A stretch of DNA of 64,000 nt from Fulvimonas soli (GTDB lineage Bacteria > Pseudomonadota > Gammaproteobacteria > Xanthomonadales > Rhodanobacteraceae): contig NZ_QGHC01000002.1 of assembly GCF_003148905.1 (NCBI RefSeq), positions 62,001 through 126,000 on the forward strand, given 5' to 3'. Under the pieces are notes generated by a model, which saw nothing but the letters and a program-made list of their open reading frames with translations, was not told the DNA's origin and did no database searches. Within the stretch, counting starts at the first letter, position 1. Every line of letters begins with the position of its first letter. Of the stretch, positions 28,590 through 40,514 are shown one piece after another. The position numbers and the translations under genes are program-made.

Positions 28590-28604
28590 CTCCCGGGAGC
28601 TTGG

Positions 28605-28868
28605 TTACTGCTGGACCCCGCGGGTGACGGCCTCGGCTTCGAGCCGGGCGACGCGCCGTTCCAGCTCGTCGACCCTGGCGCGGGTACGCGCCAGCACCTG
28701 GCTCTGGACGTCGAACTCCTCGCGGGTGACCAGCTCGAGGCGACGCAGTCCTTGCGTCAGGACATCGCGAAAGTTGGCGCGGAGATCCTCGTGCGCCTGA
28801 GCCAATCCTGGCGGAACCAACGAAACAAGTCGCAGGGCAAGTTGATCGATATCCTGCCTACCCATCAT
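28605..28868 (-). CDS. ubiK: Ubiquinone biosynthesis accessory factor UbiK
   Basis: An 87-residue protein of the BMFP/UbiK family: an amphipathic N-terminal helix (about residues 5-25), a short middle and a C-terminal coiled coil (about 50-80, TRARVDELERRVARLEAE), which forms the trimeric assembly in the family. UbiK partners UbiJ, encoded here at 15.7 kb. Two ATGs are adjacent (28868 and 28865); either may be used. Confidence 0.85.
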   Translation of the reverse strand: MMGRQDIDQLALRLVSLVPPGLAQAHEDLRANFRDVLTQGLRRLELVTREEFDVQSQVLARTRARVDELERRVARLEAEAVTRGVQQ

Positions 28869-28947
28869 GGAAGGCGCCTCGAACTTGTCGACGGGCAGTC
28901 TAGGTGAACGGAAAGGGGCGTCGCCATCGGCCGGCTCCACTGGGATC

Positions 28948-29393
<446 letters not shown>

Positions 29394-29496
29394 GGGCGGC
29401 AAGCGCCGCGCGGCGGCGCCATCCCTCGCGGGGAGCGCGCCTCGGCCCCCGCCTTCGGATCAAGGGGGGGCGGCAGGCGCCGGCCCCTCACCTCGG

Positions 29497-29519
29497 TCCT
29501 CTCCCCGGAGGGGAGAGGA
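29497..29519. repeat. Palindromic intergenic repeat copy
   Basis: TCCTCTCCCC-GGA-GGGGAGAGGA, same family as 17992; lies in the gap between convergent glnB and the next gene. Confidence 0.75.
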
Positions 29520-29586
29520 GTCAAAGCGCGCGGCCGCCGGTCCGGCGTCGCGCGCGCCGGCCGGGCCGGACGGTACCGCCCGGCCT

Positions 29587-30108
29587 TCAGCGCGCCTGCG
29601 CGCGCTGGAAGCGCCGGTGGTGGATCAGCAGCCCGGTGAAGTAGCACAGGTAGTAGCCGACCAGCAGGCCGAACACCAGCAGGGTCAGCGGGCTGTTGCC
29701 CAGCGGCGGCGCCGACGCCGCGGCGGCCGAGCCGGCCGCCGCGGGCATCATCACCATGAAGCGCCAGGCCAGCCGGGCCACCAGCAGCGCGGTGAGCACG
29801 CCGCCGACCCAGGGATTGGGCAGGTACACGTCCGCGCCGTCCGCGCCGCGCTCGAAGCGGGTCAGGCGCAGGCCCAGCAGGCCCAGCGCGGCGCCGGCCA
29901 GCACGCCGCCGAGCAGGCCTTCCAGCAGGCGCAGGTCGCGGAAGCCGGACAGCGCCAGCAGCGCGCCGATCGCGCCGAACACCACGATGCGGGCGAGCAT
30001 GCGCTTGCGCCGCACCGGCTGCCGGCCGAACTGGCTGCGCACGCGCCGCCAGACCACCAGCGCCATCAGCGGGGCCATCACCAGGGGCATCACCATCTGC
30101 GGGGTCAT
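29587..30108 (-). CDS. Inner-membrane protein, DUF1453/CcdC-like
   Basis: A 173-residue protein with about five hydrophobic segments and a basic loop after the first (WRRVRSQFGRQPVRRKRM, residues about 20-37). The layout resembles DUF1453 (CcdC-like) membrane proteins of Xanthomonadales. There are no catalytic motifs. It is convergent to glnB with a palindromic repeat between. Function unknown. Confidence 0.6.
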   Translation of the reverse strand: MTPQMVMPLVMAPLMALVVWRRVRSQFGRQPVRRKRMLARIVVFGAIGALLALSGFRDLRLLEGLLGGVLAGAALGLLGLRLTRFERGADGADVYLPNPWVGGVLTALLVARLAWRFMVMMPAAAGSAAAASAPPLGNSPLTLLVFGLLVGYYLCYFTGLLIHHRRFQRAQAR

Positions 30109-30204
30109 CGGCGGCTCGACTGCGTGGCGAAAGGGTGCGGCCAGCCTATCGGCCCGGTGCCGCGCCGGCCACTGGCAGTCGACAGGCGGCGCGGATGACG
30201 GCTG

Positions 30205-30957
30205 TCACCCCGCCTGCTTCGCCTTGCCCTGGTTGGCCACCGCGGCCATCTTGGCGGCGATCTCGTCGGCGTCGCCCAGGTAGTAGCTGCGCAGCGGCCT
30301 GAGCTCGGCGTCGAACTCGTACACCAGCGGCACGCCGTTGGGCACGTTGAGCTCGACGATCGCCTCGTCGGAGATGCCGTCCAGGTACTTGATCAGCGCG
30401 CGCAGCGAGTTGCCGTGCGCGGCCACCACCACGCGCTGGCCGCCGCGGATCGCCGGCGCCAGCACGTCGTGCCAGTAGGGCAGCACGCGCGCCACGGTGT
30501 CCTTCAGGCACTCGGTGTCCGGGATCATCGACGGGTCCAGCCCGGCGTAGCGCGGGTCGCGCAGCGCCTCGTTGGCGGCGCGCTCCAGCGGCGGCGGCGG
30601 GATGTCGTAGCTGCGGCGCCAGATCTTCACCTGGTCCTCGCCGTAGCGGGCCGCCGTCTCGGCCTTGTTGAGGCCGGTCAGCGCGCCGTAGTGGCGCTCG
30701 TTGAGGCGCCAGTCGGTGTGCACCGGCAGCCACATCTGGTCGAGCGCGTCGAGCACGCCCCACAGCGTGCGCACGGCGCGCTTGAGCACCGAGGTGTGCG
30801 CCACGTCGAAGGCGTAGCCCTCCTGCCGGAGCAGGCGGCCGGCCTCCTGCGCCTCGGCCATGCCCTGCGCGGTGAGGTCGACGTCGGCCCAGCCGCTGAA
30901 GCGGTTGTCGAGGTTCCACTGGGACTGGCCGTGGCGGATCAGGACGAGCTTGTGCAT
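30205..30957 (-). CDS. gpmA: 2,3-bisphosphoglycerate-dependent phosphoglycerate mutase
   Basis: A 250-residue glycolytic enzyme interconverting 3- and 2-phosphoglycerate. The phospho-histidine is H9 in [10 protein letters not shown]; second histidine in [24 protein letters not shown] and the FD..PPP substrate blocks are present. ATG 30957 gives the standard N-terminus [10 protein letters not shown]. It is monocistronic and cytoplasmic. Confidence 0.96.
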   Translation of the reverse strand: MHKLVLIRHGQSQWNLDNRFSGWADVDLTAQGMAEAQEAGRLLRQEGYAFDVAHTSVLKRAVRTLWGVLDALDQMWLPVHTDWRLNERHYGALTGLNKAETAARYGEDQVKIWRRSYDIPPPPLERAANEALRDPRYAGLDPSMIPDTECLKDTVARVLPYWHDVLAPAIRGGQRVVVAAHGNSLRALIKYLDGISDEAIVELNVPNGVPLVYEFDAELRPLRSYYLGDADEIAAKMAAVANQGKAKQAG

Positions 30958-31100
30958 GGCGGTCGGCGGCAAGGGGACAAGCGCGGAATGGTGGGCCGCG
31001 CGCCGCGCCCCGTCAATCGCCGCCCCTGCCGAAGGTCACGTCAAACCCTGGCCGGCGCGGGCGCATCCTAGCGAGGTCCATCCATCACGGAGAACCCCGC

Positions 31101-31760
31101 ATGCGCCGCCACCATCTCGCCTTCGCCCTGGCCCTGGCCTTCACGCTGCCGCTGGCGGCGCGCGCCGGCGACGGGGACATCGACAAGGTCAACGGCACCG
31201 CCCGCGTCGAGGCCGGCCAGCATGCCGGCGACGTCAGCACCGTCAACGGCGCGGTGCGCATCGGCGACCGCGCCGTCGTGCGCAAGGCGAGCACGGTCAA
31301 CGGCTCGGTCGAGCTGGGCGAGCGCGTGCAGGCCGACGAGCTGGGCTCGGTGAACGGCGGGGTCACGGTCGGCGCCGGCAGCCAGGTGCACGGCAAGATC
31401 GAGACGGTCAACGGCGCAATCCGGCTGGCGCAGGGCACGGATGTCGCCGGCCGCGTCTCCAACGTCAACGGCTCGATCCAGCTGGACGCCGCGCACGTGG
31501 CCGGCGGGCTGGGCACGGTGGGCGGCGACATCACCGTCGGCGCCGGCTCGCGCGTGGAAGGCGGCATCCTGGTCGACAGGCCCGGCGGCTGGTTCCACTG
31601 GGGCGAGAGCCGCCCGCCGCATATCGTGATCGGCCCGCACGCGGTGGTGCAGGGCACGCTGGAGTTCCGCCGCGAGGTGGTGCTCGAGGTGAGCGACAGC
31701 GCGCAGATCGGCCCGGTGAAGGGCGCCACGCCGGTGAGGTTCGGCGGCGCGCAGCCCTGA
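31101..31760 (+). CDS. Periplasmic VNG-repeat (beta-helix-like) protein
   Basis: A 219-residue exported protein with a signal peptide (residues 1-22, AARAG). At least six repeats of the form (T/K)VNG-x-(V/A)-x-(V/L/I)-x-(G/A), roughly every 17-19 residues from about residue 29 to 150, predict a stacked beta-helix like bactofilins or hexapeptide adhesins. Then a loop containing GGWFHWGES and two more strands. No enzyme motif. ATG 31101 follows CGGAG. Function unknown; a structural or polymer-forming envelope role is possible. Confidence 0.6.
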   Translation: MRRHHLAFALALAFTLPLAARAGDGDIDKVNGTARVEAGQHAGDVSTVNGAVRIGDRAVVRKASTVNGSVELGERVQADELGSVNGGVTVGAGSQVHGKIETVNGAIRLAQGTDVAGRVSNVNGSIQLDAAHVAGGLGTVGGDITVGAGSRVEGGILVDRPGGWFHWGESRPPHIVIGPHAVVQGTLEFRREVVLEVSDSAQIGPVKGATPVRFGGAQP

Positions 31761-31762
31761 GG

Positions 31763-32284
31763 TCAGCGCAGGCTCATCCGCGACAGCAGGCCGTCGCGGC
31801 GCACGCAGTGGTGCCACAGCGCCGCGGCGGCATGCACGCCGATCACCGCGTAGAACAGGTTGCCGAGCAGCTCGTGGCTCTCCTCGAACGCCTTGCCGAG
31901 CGCCGGCATCGGGCCGGCCAGGCTGAACGACCAGCCCGCCAGCACGACCGGCCTGCCGCCCAGGTTGAGCGCGAGCATGCCGAGCAGCGGCTGCAGCAGC
32001 ACGAAGCCGTACAGCGCCGCATGCACGGCGCGGCGCAGCCCGTCCGACAGCGGGCCCGCCGGCACCGGCGGCGGCGCGCCGCGCCACCACCGCCACAGCA
32101 GGCGCGGCATCGACAGCGCCAGCAGCAGGCTGCCCGACCACAGGTGGACGTTCGTCCAGAACGCGCGGCTGTCGCTGCCGCGCGGGCCGCGCAGCTCGAT
32201 CGATAGGTAGGCCAGCGCGACCAGCAGGACGCTCAGCCAGTGCAGGACCACCGCGAGGCGGTCGTAGCGGGCGGGCAGGCTCAT
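31763..32284 (-). CDS. Cytochrome b561-family protein
   Basis: A 173-residue membrane protein with four hydrophobic helices and histidines placed for two b hemes: RLAVVLHWLS in helix 1, NVHLWSGS in helix 2, then SHELLGNLFYAVIGVHAAAALWHH in helices 3-4 (named by position about 135-160). Such proteins carry electrons at the inner membrane, for example from quinol to superoxide or periplasmic acceptors. It is convergent with the VNG-repeat gene (2 bp gap). Confidence 0.87.
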   Translation of the reverse strand: MSLPARYDRLAVVLHWLSVLLVALAYLSIELRGPRGSDSRAFWTNVHLWSGSLLLALSMPRLLWRWWRGAPPPVPAGPLSDGLRRAVHAALYGFVLLQPLLGMLALNLGGRPVVLAGWSFSLAGPMPALGKAFEESHELLGNLFYAVIGVHAAAALWHHCVRRDGLLSRMSLR

Positions 32285-32370
32285 GGCAACTCCGTGGACA
32301 CCGGGGTGCCCGCCATCCTGCCTGGCCAAGCTTAGCCGTCGCCCTGGAGACCCCTGAACGAGAGCCGGAA

Positions 32371-34636
<2,266 letters not shown>

Positions 34637-34640
<4 letters not shown>

Positions 34641-35428
34641 GCGCGGCCGTGCACGTGGCCGGCGTCGGCCTGTGGGCGGAAGGGCTGCCCGGCTTCGACG
34701 CGCTGCGCGCGCGGCTGGCCGGCGCGCCGGCGGCGGACACGCCCGGGCGGCCGCCGGCCGCCCTGCTGCCGCCGAACGAGCGCCGCCGCGCCCCGCCGCA
34801 GGTGCTGCTCGCCGTCGAGGCCGCCGGCCAGGCGCTGGCGATGAGCGGCCTCGCGCCGGACGCGCCCGCCTGCGTGTTCGCCTCCGCCTACGGCGACCAG
34901 GCCACCACCGACTACCTGTGCGCCACCCTGGCGCGCGCGCCGCGCGAGCTGTCGCCGACCCGCTTCCACCAGTCGGTGCACAACGCCGCCGCCGGCTACT
35001 GGACCATCGCCACCGGCTGCCGTGCGCCGTCCAGCGCGCTCTGCGCCGGCCCGGAGAGCTTCGGCGCCGGCCTGCTGGAGGCCGTGCTGCAGGTCCTCGC
35101 CGACGACCGCCCGGTGCTGCTGGTCGCCTGCGACACGCCGGGGCAGGGCCCCCTGGCGGAGATGACCGCCTGCCACGACGCCTTCGCCTGCGCGCTGCTC
35201 CTGGCCCCCCGCGCCGACGGCGCGCTCGCGCGGCTGTCGTTGCATCCGCATCACGGCCCGTGCGCCAGCCTGCCGTGGCCGGAGGCCTTCCCGGCAGACT
35301 GGCTGGGCGGCAACCCCAGCGCCGGGGCGCTGCCGCTGCTGGTACAACTGGCCTCGGGAAGCGGACGCTGCCGGCTGCCGGCGGCGCCGCGGCTCGGCCT
35401 CGACATCCACGTGGAGAGTCCCGCTTGA
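34637..35428 (+). CDS. Ketosynthase-like chain-length factor
   Basis: A 263-residue protein matching the N-terminal half of a ketosynthase (ketoacyl-synt_2 type). The region around AAAGYWTIATGCRAPSSALCAG replaces the active-site nucleophile context, and the C-terminal His domain is missing, so it cannot act alone. Such truncated, inactive partners accompany aryl-polyene ketosynthases. Overlaps both neighbours (ATGA and TTGA), so one operon. Confidence 0.75.
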
Positions 35429-36192
35429 ACGCGAACCTGCCCCGCTGGTGCGTGCTGATCCCCTGCCTCAACGAGGAGGCCGCGATCGAGCGCGTGGTGC
35501 GCTCGGTGCTCGCGCTGGGCGCGCCGGTGATCGTGGTGGACGACGGCTCGGACGACCGCACCGTGGAGATCGTGCGGGCGCTGCCGGTCCACCTGCTGTG
35601 CCACGACCGCCGGCTCGGCAAGGGCCAGGCGCTGCGCGACGGCTTCCGCGAGGCGCTGCGCCTGGGCTACGAGGCGGTGCTGACGATGGACGGCGACGGC
35701 CAGCACCTGGCCGGCGACATCCCGCGCATCCTCGCCGCGGCGCGGCGCTATCCCGACCACCTGATCATCGGCGCGCGCCTGCTGGACAAGGCGCAGCAGC
35801 CCAAGGGCCGCCGCCGCGCCAACGCGGTGGCCGACTGGGGCATCTCCTGGGCCTGCGGGCGGCCGGTGGCGGACACCCAGAGCGGCCAGCGCTGGTACCC
35901 GCGCGCGGCGCTGGACCTGGTCGACCTGCCGGCGCAGAACTTCGTGTTCGAGGCCGCGATCCTGATCGCCGCCACGCGCGAGCGCGGGCTCGGCGTGGTG
36001 TCGGTGCCGATCGCCTCGCGCTACCAGCCCGGCCTGCGTCGCAGCCATTTCCGCCCGGTGCGCGACGTGGCGCGCATCACGCTGTACACCATCGGCCGCG
36101 TGCTGCACTACGGCCACGTGGTGCGCAGCTACCGGCGCTCGCACACCCAGCGGCCGCTGATCCTCGACGAGCCGGCCGCGGCCACCGGCTGA
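35425..36192 (+). CDS. Family 2 glycosyltransferase (DPM1-like)
   Basis: A 255-residue GT-A glycosyltransferase. PCLNEEAAIERV opens the fold, the nucleotide-binding DDGSDD is at about 39-44 and the metal-binding DGDGQH at about 91-96. No C-terminal membrane helices. The start TTG at 35425 overlaps the previous stop (TTGA) and is preceded by GGAGAG. Glycosyltransferases occur in xanthomonadin-type clusters, where they are thought to modify the lipid-linked pigment. Donor and acceptor unknown. Confidence 0.82.
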   Translation: MNANLPRWCVLIPCLNEEAAIERVVRSVLALGAPVIVVDDGSDDRTVEIVRALPVHLLCHDRRLGKGQALRDGFREALRLGYEAVLTMDGDGQHLAGDIPRILAAARRYPDHLIIGARLLDKAQQPKGRRRANAVADWGISWACGRPVADTQSGQRWYPRAALDLVDLPAQNFVFEAAILIAATRERGLGVVSVPIASRYQPGLRRSHFRPVRDVARITLYTIGRVLHYGHVVRSYRRSHTQRPLILDEPAAATG

Positions 36193-36204
36193 ACGGACGC
36201 CGCC

Positions 36205-37149
36205 TCAAGCGTCCGCGCGCCCCGGGCCGGGGCGCGGCGGCGCATGCTGGTCCTGCCGCCAGAAGTCGTAGAAGTTGAACCAGTTGTAGGGCAGGGCGCG
36301 GGCGTGGTGCTCCAGCCGCGCGGCGTAGCGCGCGAGCAGCGCGTCCAGCGCCGGCTCGCGCGCCGCGCCGCGCGGGATCTCGATCCGCTCGGCGAACGGC
36401 TCGAACACCAGCCGGTAGCGGTTGCCGCCCAGGTACAGGCCGAAGCACAGCATCACCGGCGCGCCCAGCGTGCGCGCCAGCAGCCACGGCCCGACCGGGA
36501 ACGGCGCCGGCTGCCCGAGGAAGGGCGCCTGGCGCAGCACCTCGTGGCCGCGGCCGCGGTCGGCCAGCAGCGCCACCATCGCGCCCTCGCGGCAGGCCTC
36601 GGCCAGCGCCAGCGTGGCGGCGTTGCCGCCGCGGGAAATGTCGACCACGCTGGCGGCGAGCTCGGGCGCCAGCGCCTCCAGCATGGCGGTGAGCTCGGGC
36701 GTCTTCTGCTTGTCCAGCACGATGCGCAGCGGCAGGTCGGGCCGGCGCGCGCCCAGCACGCGCAGCGCCTCGAAGCTGCCCTGGTGCGAGCCGACCAGCA
36801 GCACGCCGCGCCCCTGCGCGATGCGCCGCTCCAGCTCCGCCAGCCCCTCGATCTCGAAGGCGAAGTCGCGCTCGCCGCGGGCGAGCAGGAAGATGCGGTC
36901 GAGCAGGGTCGCCGCGAAGCAGTGGAAGTGCCGGTACACCTGCCGGAGGGTCGCCGGCCGGCCGAACACGCGGCCCAGGTAGTCGCGCGAGGCGGCGCGC
37001 TCGTCGGCGCGACGCAGCAGGAAGTACAGCGCGATCGGATACAGCGCGAGCCCGGCCAGCGTGCGGCCGCCGCGCAGGGCCAGCTGGCGGATCAGCCACA
37101 GCGCGCGGCGGCCACCGCCTTCGCGCTGGTCCTGCCAGTGGCCGCTCAT
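36205..37149 (-). CDS. LpxL-like acyltransferase of the aryl-polyene locus
   Basis: A 314-residue LpxL/HtrB-type acyltransferase with an N-terminal membrane helix (about 30-45) and the catalytic HX4E motif HQGSFE (H122, E127). In xanthomonadin and aryl-polyene clusters an enzyme of this type links the polyene to a glycerolipid-like anchor. It is convergent with the glycosyltransferase gene (12 bp apart) and downstream of the ACP gene on the same strand. Confidence 0.8.
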   Translation of the reverse strand: MSGHWQDQREGGGRRALWLIRQLALRGGRTLAGLALYPIALYFLLRRADERAASRDYLGRVFGRPATLRQVYRHFHCFAATLLDRIFLLARGERDFAFEIEGLAELERRIAQGRGVLLVGSHQGSFEALRVLGARRPDLPLRIVLDKQKTPELTAMLEALAPELAASVVDISRGGNAATLALAEACREGAMVALLADRGRGHEVLRQAPFLGQPAPFPVGPWLLARTLGAPVMLCFGLYLGGNRYRLVFEPFAERIEIPRGAAREPALDALLARYAARLEHHARALPYNWFNFYDFWRQDQHAPPRPGPGRADA

Positions 37150-37221
37150 GCGCGCCGGCCGCCGGCGTTCATGCCGTGGCCATCGCCCGGGATGCCTGCC
37201 GTTCCGGCCCGCGCGGCGCGC

Positions 37222-37491
37222 TCAGAGCGTGCGCCGCTGCTCGACATAGTCCGACAGCGCGGCCAGGCTGGCGAAGATGCGCTGGTTGTCGGGATCGTCG
37301 GAGCGCAGCTGGAAGCCGTAGCGCTTGGTCACCGCCAGCGCGATCTCCAGCGCGTCGATCGAGTCCAGCCCCAGCTCGCCGCCGAACAGCGGCGCCTGCG
37401 GGTCGATGTCTTCCGGCGCCACCGCCTCCAGGTTCAGGCTGTCAACGATGAGGACGGCCAGCTCATGCTGCGCCGCGGTCTGCTCTGCCAT
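37222..37491 (-). CDS. Acyl carrier protein of the aryl-polyene locus
   Basis: An 89-residue carrier protein. The 4'-phosphopantetheine site is S44 in GELGLDSIDALE. It is distinct in sequence from housekeeping AcpP (which has DSLDTVE). It precedes the acyltransferase gene on the same strand and is divergent from xanB2, with 90 bp between for both promoters. Confidence 0.88.
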   Translation of the reverse strand: MAEQTAAQHELAVLIVDSLNLEAVAPEDIDPQAPLFGGELGLDSIDALEIALAVTKRYGFQLRSDDPDNQRIFASLAALSDYVEQRRTL

Positions 37492-37581
37492 GCTCGATCC
37501 CGTGCTTCATCAGCGTGCCTCCCCCCGGCGGCAGCGGGCGCGGAGTGTAACATAGCGCCCCCGTCACACCCGGTTGCAGGC

Positions 37582-38574
37582 ATGGTCCAGGCTGGTGAAA
37601 ACGCGCCCGCGCCGCAGCTGCGGCCGCGCGCCCCGCGGGTGTCCTACCGCCACGGCACGGCGCAGGCGGCGCTGGGCGAGCGCGGCACGCTGGCGGTGTT
37701 CGGCTTCGGCGCCGGCGCGGCGGAAGCGGACGACCCGCGCTGGCTCGGCGTGCCGCTGGAGCCCTTCGACACGCCCGCGCCGCTGGAGATCTGGCAGGTG
37801 GACGCCGACGTCGCTCACGGCCGCGACGGCGCGCTGCGCTGGGCCTGCGGCGGCGGCTGGCTGTACCTCGCGCTGGAGCTGGACGAGCGCGAGCACGGCG
37901 GTCCCGCCGGCACGGCGCGGCGGGCCTACGCGCGGCTGCGCGGCTTCCTCGCGCGCTGCCCGCAGCAGCGCGTGCTGCGCGTGTGGAACTACCTCGGCGA
38001 GATCAACCACGGCGAGGGCGATGCCGAGCGCTACAAGCAGTTCTGCAACGGCCGCGCCGCCGGCATGGGCGACCTGTTCGCCGATGGCTACCCCGCCGCC
38101 ACCGCGATCGGCCACCACGCCGGGGCGCACCGGCTGCAGGTCTACCTGCTCGCCTGCGAGCAGGCCGGCATGCCGGTGGAGAACCCGCGCCAGCTCAGCG
38201 CCTGGCGCTACCCGCGCCAGTACGGCCCGACGCCACCGGGCTTCGCCCGCGCGATGGGCCTGCCGGCCGGCGACGCGCTGGCGATCTCCGGCACCGCCGC
38301 GGTGGTCGGCCACGCCTCCGCGCACGCCGGCGACCCGCGCGCGCAGCTGGGCGAGATCCTCGCCAACCTGGAGGCGCTGCTGGCCAACGCCGGCATGCCC
38401 GCCGGCTTCGACACGCACTCGCCGCTGAAGGCCTACGTGCGCCGCCCGGCCGACGCCGCGCTGGTGCGCGAGCTGCTGCAGCAGCGCCTGCCCGGCGTGC
38501 CGGTGCTGCTGCTGCACGGCGACGTGTGCCGCGAGGAACTGCTGGTGGAGCTGGACGGCTGGCGCTACGCCTGA
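37582..38574 (+). CDS. xanB2: XanB2-type chorismatase (3-/4-hydroxybenzoate synthase)
   Basis: A 330-residue protein of the FkbO/Hyg5/XanB2 family that splits chorismate to hydroxybenzoates and pyruvate. Family blocks seen: RVWNYLGEINHGEGDAERYKQFC (described by position, about 139-160), and SGTAAVVGHASAHAGD near 239-254. In Xanthomonas XanB2 supplies 3-hydroxybenzoate for xanthomonadin and 4-hydroxybenzoate for ubiquinone. Ubiquinone accessory genes ubiJ, ubiB and ubiK are also in this window, as is a putative hydroxybenzoate exporter. ATG 37582 is the first good start. Confidence 0.85.
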   Translation: MVQAGENAPAPQLRPRAPRVSYRHGTAQAALGERGTLAVFGFGAGAAEADDPRWLGVPLEPFDTPAPLEIWQVDADVAHGRDGALRWACGGGWLYLALELDEREHGGPAGTARRAYARLRGFLARCPQQRVLRVWNYLGEINHGEGDAERYKQFCNGRAAGMGDLFADGYPAATAIGHHAGAHRLQVYLLACEQAGMPVENPRQLSAWRYPRQYGPTPPGFARAMGLPAGDALAISGTAAVVGHASAHAGDPRAQLGEILANLEALLANAGMPAGFDTHSPLKAYVRRPADAALVRELLQQRLPGVPVLLLHGDVCREELLVELDGWRYA

Positions 38575-39083
38575 ACGGGCATCGCGCCGGGCAGATGCCG
38601 CAGGATGTCCGCCACGCACGCCTCGACGCTGCGGTGCGCGGTGTCCACCACCAGCGGCGGGCGGTCCCACGCCTCGTAGTGGCGCGCCCGCACCTTGTCC
38701 CGGTCCGGGCAGGACCAGGCCCTCGACATCCGGGCGCCGCGCCTCCACCCGGCGCCGGTGTTCGGCGGCGTCGCCGCAGCGCACCTCGATCTCGAGCAGC
38801 GGCGCGCCGGCATCCGCCGCCGTCGCGCGCCAGGCCAACCGTGCCTCCTGCACCGCGTTGACCCGTCGGCGACGACGCCATGCCCCAGTCGCAGCTGGTC
38901 GCGCGCCACGGCGTTGGCCACGGCCTAGCCTTCGCATTCCGGCGCCAGGCCGGCCCGGCGCAGGGTCTGCTCGATGGTGTCGATGCGCAGGTGCGTCGCG
39001 CCAAGGCGCGCGGCCAGCGCTCGCGCCAGCGTGGTCTTGCCGCCGCCGGGCAGGCCGGCCAGCACGATCAGCAGGGCGCTCAC
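38565..39083 (-). pseudogene. Broken P-loop (AAA/zeta-like) kinase gene downstream of glmU
   Basis: GTG at 39083 overlaps the glmU stop and opens a protein beginning [22 protein letters not shown], a clear Walker A kinase. The frame then meets TAG at 38925-38927, where the homologous protein continues (the reading resumes as AVANAVARDQLRLGHGVVADG). A one-base deletion follows near 38866, shifting to a frame reading VNAVQEARLAWRATAA and EHRRRVEARRPDVEGLVLP, and a second shift near 38710 leads to RARHYEAWDRPPLVVDT and a natural stop at 38565. One nonsense and two frameshift lesions make a pseudogene, unless these are sequencing errors. Confidence 0.8.
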
Positions 39084-40453
39084 TTCGGCTGTTTCTGCGG
39101 CCGCCGCCAGCCGTGCAGGGTCGCCTGGCGGCCGCGCGCCACGGTCAGCTCGCCCGCCGGCGCGTCCTTGGTGATCACCGAGCCGGCGCCGATGGTCGCG
39201 CCGTCGCCGATCGCCACCGGCGCCACCAGCGCGCTGTTGGAGCCGATGAAGGCGCCGTCGCCGATCACCGTGCGGTGCTTGTTCGCGCCGTCGTAGTTGC
39301 AGGTGATGGTGCCGGCGCCGACGTTGACGCCCTTGCCGATCTCGGCGTCGCCCAGGTAGCTCAGGTGGTTGGCCTTGCTGCCGTGGCCGAGCCGCGCGTT
39401 CTTGGTCTCGACGAAGTTGCCCACGTGCACGCCCTCGGCCAGCGCGGTGCCGGGGCGCAGGCGCGCGAACGGGCCGATGCTGCAGGCGCCTTCGGTCACC
39501 GCGCCCTCGAGGTCGCAGTGCGCCTGCACCACCGTGCCGGCGGCGAGCGTCACGTCCTTCAGGCGCACGAACGGGCCGATGCGCACGTCGTCGCCCAGCG
39601 CCACGCGGCCTTCCAGGATCACGTCGACGTCCAGCTCCACGTCGCGGCCGGCGCTCACCTCGCCGCGCACGTCCACCCGCGCGGGATCGGCCATGCGCAC
39701 GCCGGCGGCCAGCAGCTCGCGGGTGCGGCGGCGGCGGTACTGGGTCTCCAGCTCGGCCAGCTGCAGCGGATCGTTGGCGCCGGCGGCCTCCACCGGGTCG
39801 GCGCATTCCACGCAGGTGGCCGCGCGGTTCTCGGCGGCGGCCAGCGCGAAGATGTCGGTGAGGTAGTACTCGCCCTGCGCGTTGTTGCGGTCGAGCCGGC
39901 CGATCCAGCGGCGCAGCGCCTCGGCCTCGGCGACCAGGATGCCGGTGTTGATCAGGTTGATCGCGCGCTGGTTGTCGTCGGCGTCCTTCTCCTCCACCAC
40001 CGCGCGCACCAGGCTGTTGCCGTCGCGCAGCACGCGGCCGTAGCCGCGCGGCTCGTCCACGCGGGTGACCAGCAGGCCCAGCGAGCCCTCGGTGCGCACC
40101 AGCTGCTGCAGCGTCTCCACCCGGGTCAGCGGCACGTCGCCGTACAGCACCAGCACCCGCGCGCCGTCGGGCACGCGGCGCAGCGCCTGGCCCACCGCGT
40201 GGCCGGTACCCAGGCGCTCGGCCTGCAGCACCCAGTCCAGGTCCTCCTGCCCGGCGAAGGCCTCCTGCACCTGCCCGCCGCAGTGGCCGTAGACCACGTG
40301 GATCGCCCGCGGCGCCAGCGCGCGCGCGGCGGCCAGCACGTGCGCCAGCAGCGGCCGGCCGGCCAGCGGCATTAGCACCTTGGCGCGGGCGGATTTCATG
40401 CGCTTGCCCTCGCCGGCGGCGAGGACGATCACGTGCAGCGGAGCCTGGCTCAT
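39080..40453 (-). CDS. glmU: Bifunctional N-acetylglucosamine-1-phosphate uridyltransferase / glucosamine-1-phosphate acetyltransferase
   Basis: A 457-residue enzyme making UDP-N-acetylglucosamine for cell wall and LPS. The N-terminal pyrophosphorylase opens with [11 protein letters not shown]; the linker leads at about residue 250 into a left-handed beta-helix of hexapeptide repeats with [11 protein letters not shown] and the acetyl-CoA site [11 protein letters not shown] 40453 gives the standard start. In Xanthomonadales glmU normally follows atpC closely; here about 15 kb including a RiPP cluster lies between. Confidence 0.97.
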   Translation of the reverse strand: MSQAPLHVIVLAAGEGKRMKSARAKVLMPLAGRPLLAHVLAAARALAPRAIHVVYGHCGGQVQEAFAGQEDLDWVLQAERLGTGHAVGQALRRVPDGARVLVLYGDVPLTRVETLQQLVRTEGSLGLLVTRVDEPRGYGRVLRDGNSLVRAVVEEKDADDNQRAINLINTGILVAEAEALRRWIGRLDRNNAQGEYYLTDIFALAAAENRAATCVECADPVEAAGANDPLQLAELETQYRRRRTRELLAAGVRMADPARVDVRGEVSAGRDVELDVDVILEGRVALGDDVRIGPFVRLKDVTLAAGTVVQAHCDLEGAVTEGACSIGPFARLRPGTALAEGVHVGNFVETKNARLGHGSKANHLSYLGDAEIGKGVNVGAGTITCNYDGANKHRTVIGDGAFIGSNSALVAPVAIGDGATIGAGSVITKDAPAGELTVARGRQATLHGWRRPQKQPK

Positions 40454-40514
40454 GGACGATCCGTCGTGACGGGTGGGACGGGCAAGCATAGCAGCGCCCC
40501 GCCGCGCGCCCGGC

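Noticed and set aside
36205-37149. Housekeeping lipid A acyltransferase LpxL
   Set aside because: Sequence is LpxL-like, but it sits beside an ACP, KS pair and xanB2, which fits the aryl-polyene pathway better.
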